Source: Opitutia bacterium
GTDB lineage: Bacteria; Verrucomicrobiota; Verrucomicrobiia; Opitutales; Opitutaceae
Direction: 5' to 3'
Length of the DNA: 64,000 bases
Assembly (NCBI GenBank): GCA_947474365.1
Contig: CANJIU010000048.1
Location: 1 to 64,000, forward strand
Part shown: positions 61,872 to 64,000 of the stretch, piece after piece
Position numbering within the stretch: the first letter of the stretch is position 1
How the letters are laid out: each line of letters starts with the position of its first letter
Made by a program: the position numbers and the translations under genes
The notes under the pieces: generated by a model
Told to the model about the DNA's origin: nothing
The model's input: the letters and a program-made list of their open reading frames with translations, nothing else
Database searches by the model: none

Positions 61872-62369
61872 ATGACGCGTGGTGGCAACGGTGCTTTGGG
61901 GTGGGTGCTGCTCGCCGCGGTGCTGACGCTTGCCGGCAGGGTTGGAGCAGAGCCGAAATTTTTGGGAGTGCTCGGGACGGCGAACGACGGAACGTTTTTT
62001 GCCGTTTCCTCTGCCGACGATGCGCCGTCAAAATGGCGTCGGATCGGCGACCGTATTGATGGCTACGTCATTTCCGCCTACAGGCCGAAGCAAGAGCAGT
62101 TGGTTCTGAGGCAGGGGGCGGAGGAATTGGTGCTCGCACTCAAGGTGGCGAAGGTGCGCGAAGGTCCGACGCGAATCGACGAGTCCAGTGTCAGGAGACT
62201 GGCCAGTGAAATCGTTGCGACCTGGAAAGACTGGGAGGGCGCAAACTGCGAATTTGTCGTGTGGTATGGCACCGACTGGAATATCGCGGCCGTGCGAATC
62301 GTCGGAGAAAAGAAAGAGACGCGGATCATAGCGTCGCCGGATGGTTTCAAAGTAAGTGCGCCACGGTGA
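61872..62369 (+). CDS. Small secreted protein of unknown function
   Basis: The product is 165 residues from the ATG at 61872, which begins a good signal peptide (GWVLLAAVLTLAGRVGAE). The frame runs back to 61731, but those extra residues are not signal-like. The mature part is a beta-rich, charged domain (FLGVLGTANDGTFFAVSSAD, IGDRIDGYVISAYRPKQE), similar in style to type II secretion or pilus-assembly periplasmic small domains (PilP/GspC-like). I do not recognise a family. It is 137 bp after the SDR gene and convergent with the PEP-CTERM gene. Confidence 0.65.
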   Translation: MTRGGNGALGWVLLAAVLTLAGRVGAEPKFLGVLGTANDGTFFAVSSADDAPSKWRRIGDRIDGYVISAYRPKQEQLVLRQGAEELVLALKVAKVREGPTRIDESSVRRLASEIVATWKDWEGANCEFVVWYGTDWNIAAVRIVGEKKETRIIASPDGFKVSAPR

Positions 62370-62446
62370 AGACGGGTGGGCGCTGGCAACGGACAGGGCG
62401 GGCGGGAACTGCCCTGGCCGCTAATTGCCCGGAAATCGAGGTGACT

Positions 62447-64000
62447 TCATTCTTGGCGCGAAACGGATTTCTTCCGACGTCGGCCGATGATTGCAAGCGT
62501 GCCACCGCCCGTCAGTAGCATCGCCCAAGTCGACGGCTCCGGCACCGCGACAAAGTTCGAGAGCACGACGCTCGTCGGGGTGAAATTCACCTGAAACGAA
62601 CCAAACCCATCGATCGTGTTGATCCGGAGTCCGGAGGTCGGAACATTGGCGAAAACTCCACTCAGACCGGAGACGCCGCCGGCGGAGAGCACGGTGAAGG
62701 TATTGCCCGGCAGGGCGGAGCCTTGGAAACCGTTCACGAACGCCAGCTGGAGAGTTCCTGCGATCGTCGCGTTTCCTCCGACGCTCAGGAAGTCATAGGT
62801 GGTTCCTTGGGTCGTTCCACCGAGCTCGACAAGGAGGGAACTTGTGCTGAGCAACGTGAGGTTGCCGGTGAGGGTAAGCTTGCCCGGAGAATTGCCGGGT
62901 GAGACCAGTCCACCGGCCGTCACCGAGGGCGCCGTAATCGTACCTGTACCGCTCAGCGTGGAGGTCCCGAGTGACAGCGGGCCGGAGAATTGCGCGCTGG
63001 CGTTGCCGCCGAGAGCCACGGTGCCGCTGTTGGTGAAGGAGCTGCCGAAAATGATCGATCCAGCCGTGACGGACAACGTGCCGGTGTTGGTGAACGGCAC
63101 GCTGAACGTCGTCGTTCCCGTGGTCGCCTTGCTATAGGTGCCTTCGTTCACGAACGAGAACGTGCCACCAAACGGATTCTGGACGGTGTAGCCGGAGGTG
63201 TTCTGATCGTTGAAGACGCCACCCGTGGCGTTGGTAAAGGATCCGCCGTTGCCCGAACGGACGTACCCGGAACTCCAATTGACCGTGCCGCGGTTCACGA
63301 TGGAGCGGGATTCGAAGTCCTTGTTGTTGCCGGACGAGAGATTCAGGATTGTTCCCGTGTCGACAATCGAGGTGCCGGCGCCGTTCCAGTTTCCGCCGTT
63401 CCACGTAAACGAGGAGGCCTTGAGGGTCTCGACCGAAAGTGTTCCGCCCGTCTGCACGAACGTGCCCGCACCGAGCAGCTGCGACCCGGCGAGGAGCGAG
63501 TAGTTGTTCGTGATGGTGAGGGTCGTGCCCGCGGACGCGTTGACCACGCTTGTGGCGGACATCGTGCCACCCTGCCGGAGCTGGATTTCACCCTGTTGCA
63601 GGTTGACGACGCCGTTATTGTTGAAGGTCGTGTCGAACCAGGTGGTGGAACCGACATCGCGAATGTACGTGCCGTTGTTGACGAAGGTGAACGCGCCGCC
63701 ATACCCGCTGCTCGTGGGATTGATGACTGTGTAGCCCGAAGCGTTTCGATCGTGAAACGTTCCGTTGTTGGTGAGGATGCTGCCGTTGCCGCCGCGCAGG
63801 TAACCCGACTGCCAGTAAAGATCGCCACCCGAGGCGATCGTGATGTTGCGGAAGTTGAAGTCCTTGTTGCCGCCCCCGTCGAGCGTCAGCGCGCTGCCGC
63901 TGACGATTGTCGTGGCGAGCCCGGCTACGCTGGCATTCCAGTCGCCGCCGGTCCAATTGAACGAACTGGCCCGGAGGGCTCCGTTGATGGTGAGGGTGCC
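62447..64000 (-). CDS. 3' part of a large repetitive PEP-CTERM protein (5' end beyond the window)
   Basis: The frame is open from the right edge to the stop at 62447, so at least 517 residues are visible and the start is missing. The sequence is a beta-helix/autotransporter-like repeat rich in Gly, Thr, Ser and Asn. Two long units of about 160-170 residues can be aligned by eye: each has A(S)SFxWxGGxWN, NKDFxxRxI, W(Q/S)SGYxRxGNGxSxTN, F.D.N.SGYTV.NP and FTFVN(N/E)GTY. The C-terminus is VPEPSTWAMLLTGGG, a hydrophobic helix and GRRRKK: a PEP-CTERM exosortase signal. It is probably exported to the cell surface or matrix. Confidence 0.88.
   Translation of the reverse strand, partial: GTLTINGALRASSFNWTGGDWNASVAGLATTIVSGSALTLDGGGNKDFNFRNITIASGGDLYWQSGYLRGGNGSILTNNGTFHDRNASGYTVINPTSSGYGGAFTFVNNGTYIRDVGSTTWFDTTFNNNGVVNLQQGEIQLRQGGTMSATSVVNASAGTTLTITNNYSLLAGSQLLGAGTFVQTGGTLSVETLKASSFTWNGGNWNGAGTSIVDTGTILNLSSGNNKDFESRSIVNRGTVNWSSGYVRSGNGGSFTNATGGVFNDQNTSGYTVQNPFGGTFSFVNEGTYSKATTGTTTFSVPFTNTGTLSVTAGSIIFGSSFTNSGTVALGGNASAQFSGPLSLGTSTLSGTGTITAPSVTAGGLVSPGNSPGKLTLTGNLTLLSTSSLLVELGGTTQGTTYDFLSVGGNATIAGTLQLAFVNGFQGSALPGNTFTVLSAGGVSGLSGVFANVPTSGLRINTIDGFGSFQVNFTPTSVVLSNFVAVPEPSTWAMLLTGGGTLAIIGRRRKKSVSRQE

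Noticed and set aside
1..64000. CRISPR arrays, tRNA or rRNA genes, prophage or defence islands
   Set aside because: No regularly spaced repeats, cloverleaf-type conserved tRNA segments, integrases, transposases or toxin-antitoxin pairs were recognised.

Overview
The window is a 64 kb piece of a GC-rich, Gram-negative chromosome. Two TonB-dependent receptors, lipoproteins, an AsmA-like protein and outer-membrane barrels show an outer membrane. Two proteins end in PEP-CTERM sorting signals. RNase HIII sits beside RNase HII, and there are multi-gene GldG/DUF4340 ABC modules. Many genes start without a clear Shine-Dalgarno sequence. Together this suggests Verrucomicrobiota, probably near Opitutaceae; this is an inference from gene content, not a phylogeny. 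No tRNA, rRNA, CRISPR array, prophage or intact insertion sequence was seen.

Layout. 0.15-5 kb: a membrane protein and an orphan CHASE/PAS hybrid histidine kinase. 5.1-5.3 kb: a non-coding inverted-repeat element. 5.4-13.6 kb: ABC module 1 (ATPase, permease, GldG-like, DUF4340, then an AsmA-like protein). 13.7-16.5 kb: birA, a small conserved protein, a secreted protein and a PEP-CTERM protein. 16.7-26.3 kb: a tightly packed operon for breaking down biuret-type ureides (allophanate hydrolase atzF, an NCS2 permease, a biuret hydrolase-like cysteine hydrolase, atzE, and an AtzH-AtzG fusion). It is preceded by its own TonB receptor and a divergent FCD/GntR regulator with a palindromic operator candidate. 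26.3-31.1 kb: ABC module 2, with the same gene order as module 1. 31.3-41 kb: a GT39-like membrane protein, rlmN, an esterase-like hydrolase, a flavocytochrome with three C-terminal hemes, and dnaE carrying two in-frame repeat insertions. 41.1-48.8 kb: rpsU, a sugar isomerase-like protein, a large TonB receptor, mutY, rnhC and rnhB. 48.9-53.9 kb: an NtrB/NtrC-type pair flanking a lipoprotein, an ECF sigma factor, a membrane protein and a Spy/CpxP-like protein. 54-62.4 kb: an exopolysaccharide-type run (membrane glycosyltransferase, beta-barrel, Wzc-like kinase, PstS-like protein, SDR, secreted protein). 62.4 kb to the right edge: the 3' part of a large repetitive PEP-CTERM protein.

How the genes fit. 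The ureide operon is the most coherent system. Four of its five enzyme and permease genes overlap by 4 bp (ATGA), so they are translationally coupled. Carboxybiuret or a related ureide would be processed by AtzE with the fused AtzG, biuret by the isochorismatase-fold enzyme, and allophanate by AtzF, releasing ammonia and CO2. The GntR protein is the likely ligand sensor. The NCS2 permease and TonB receptor would bring the substrate across the two membranes. The actual substrate is not proven by sequence, and no cyanuric acid hydrolase is present.
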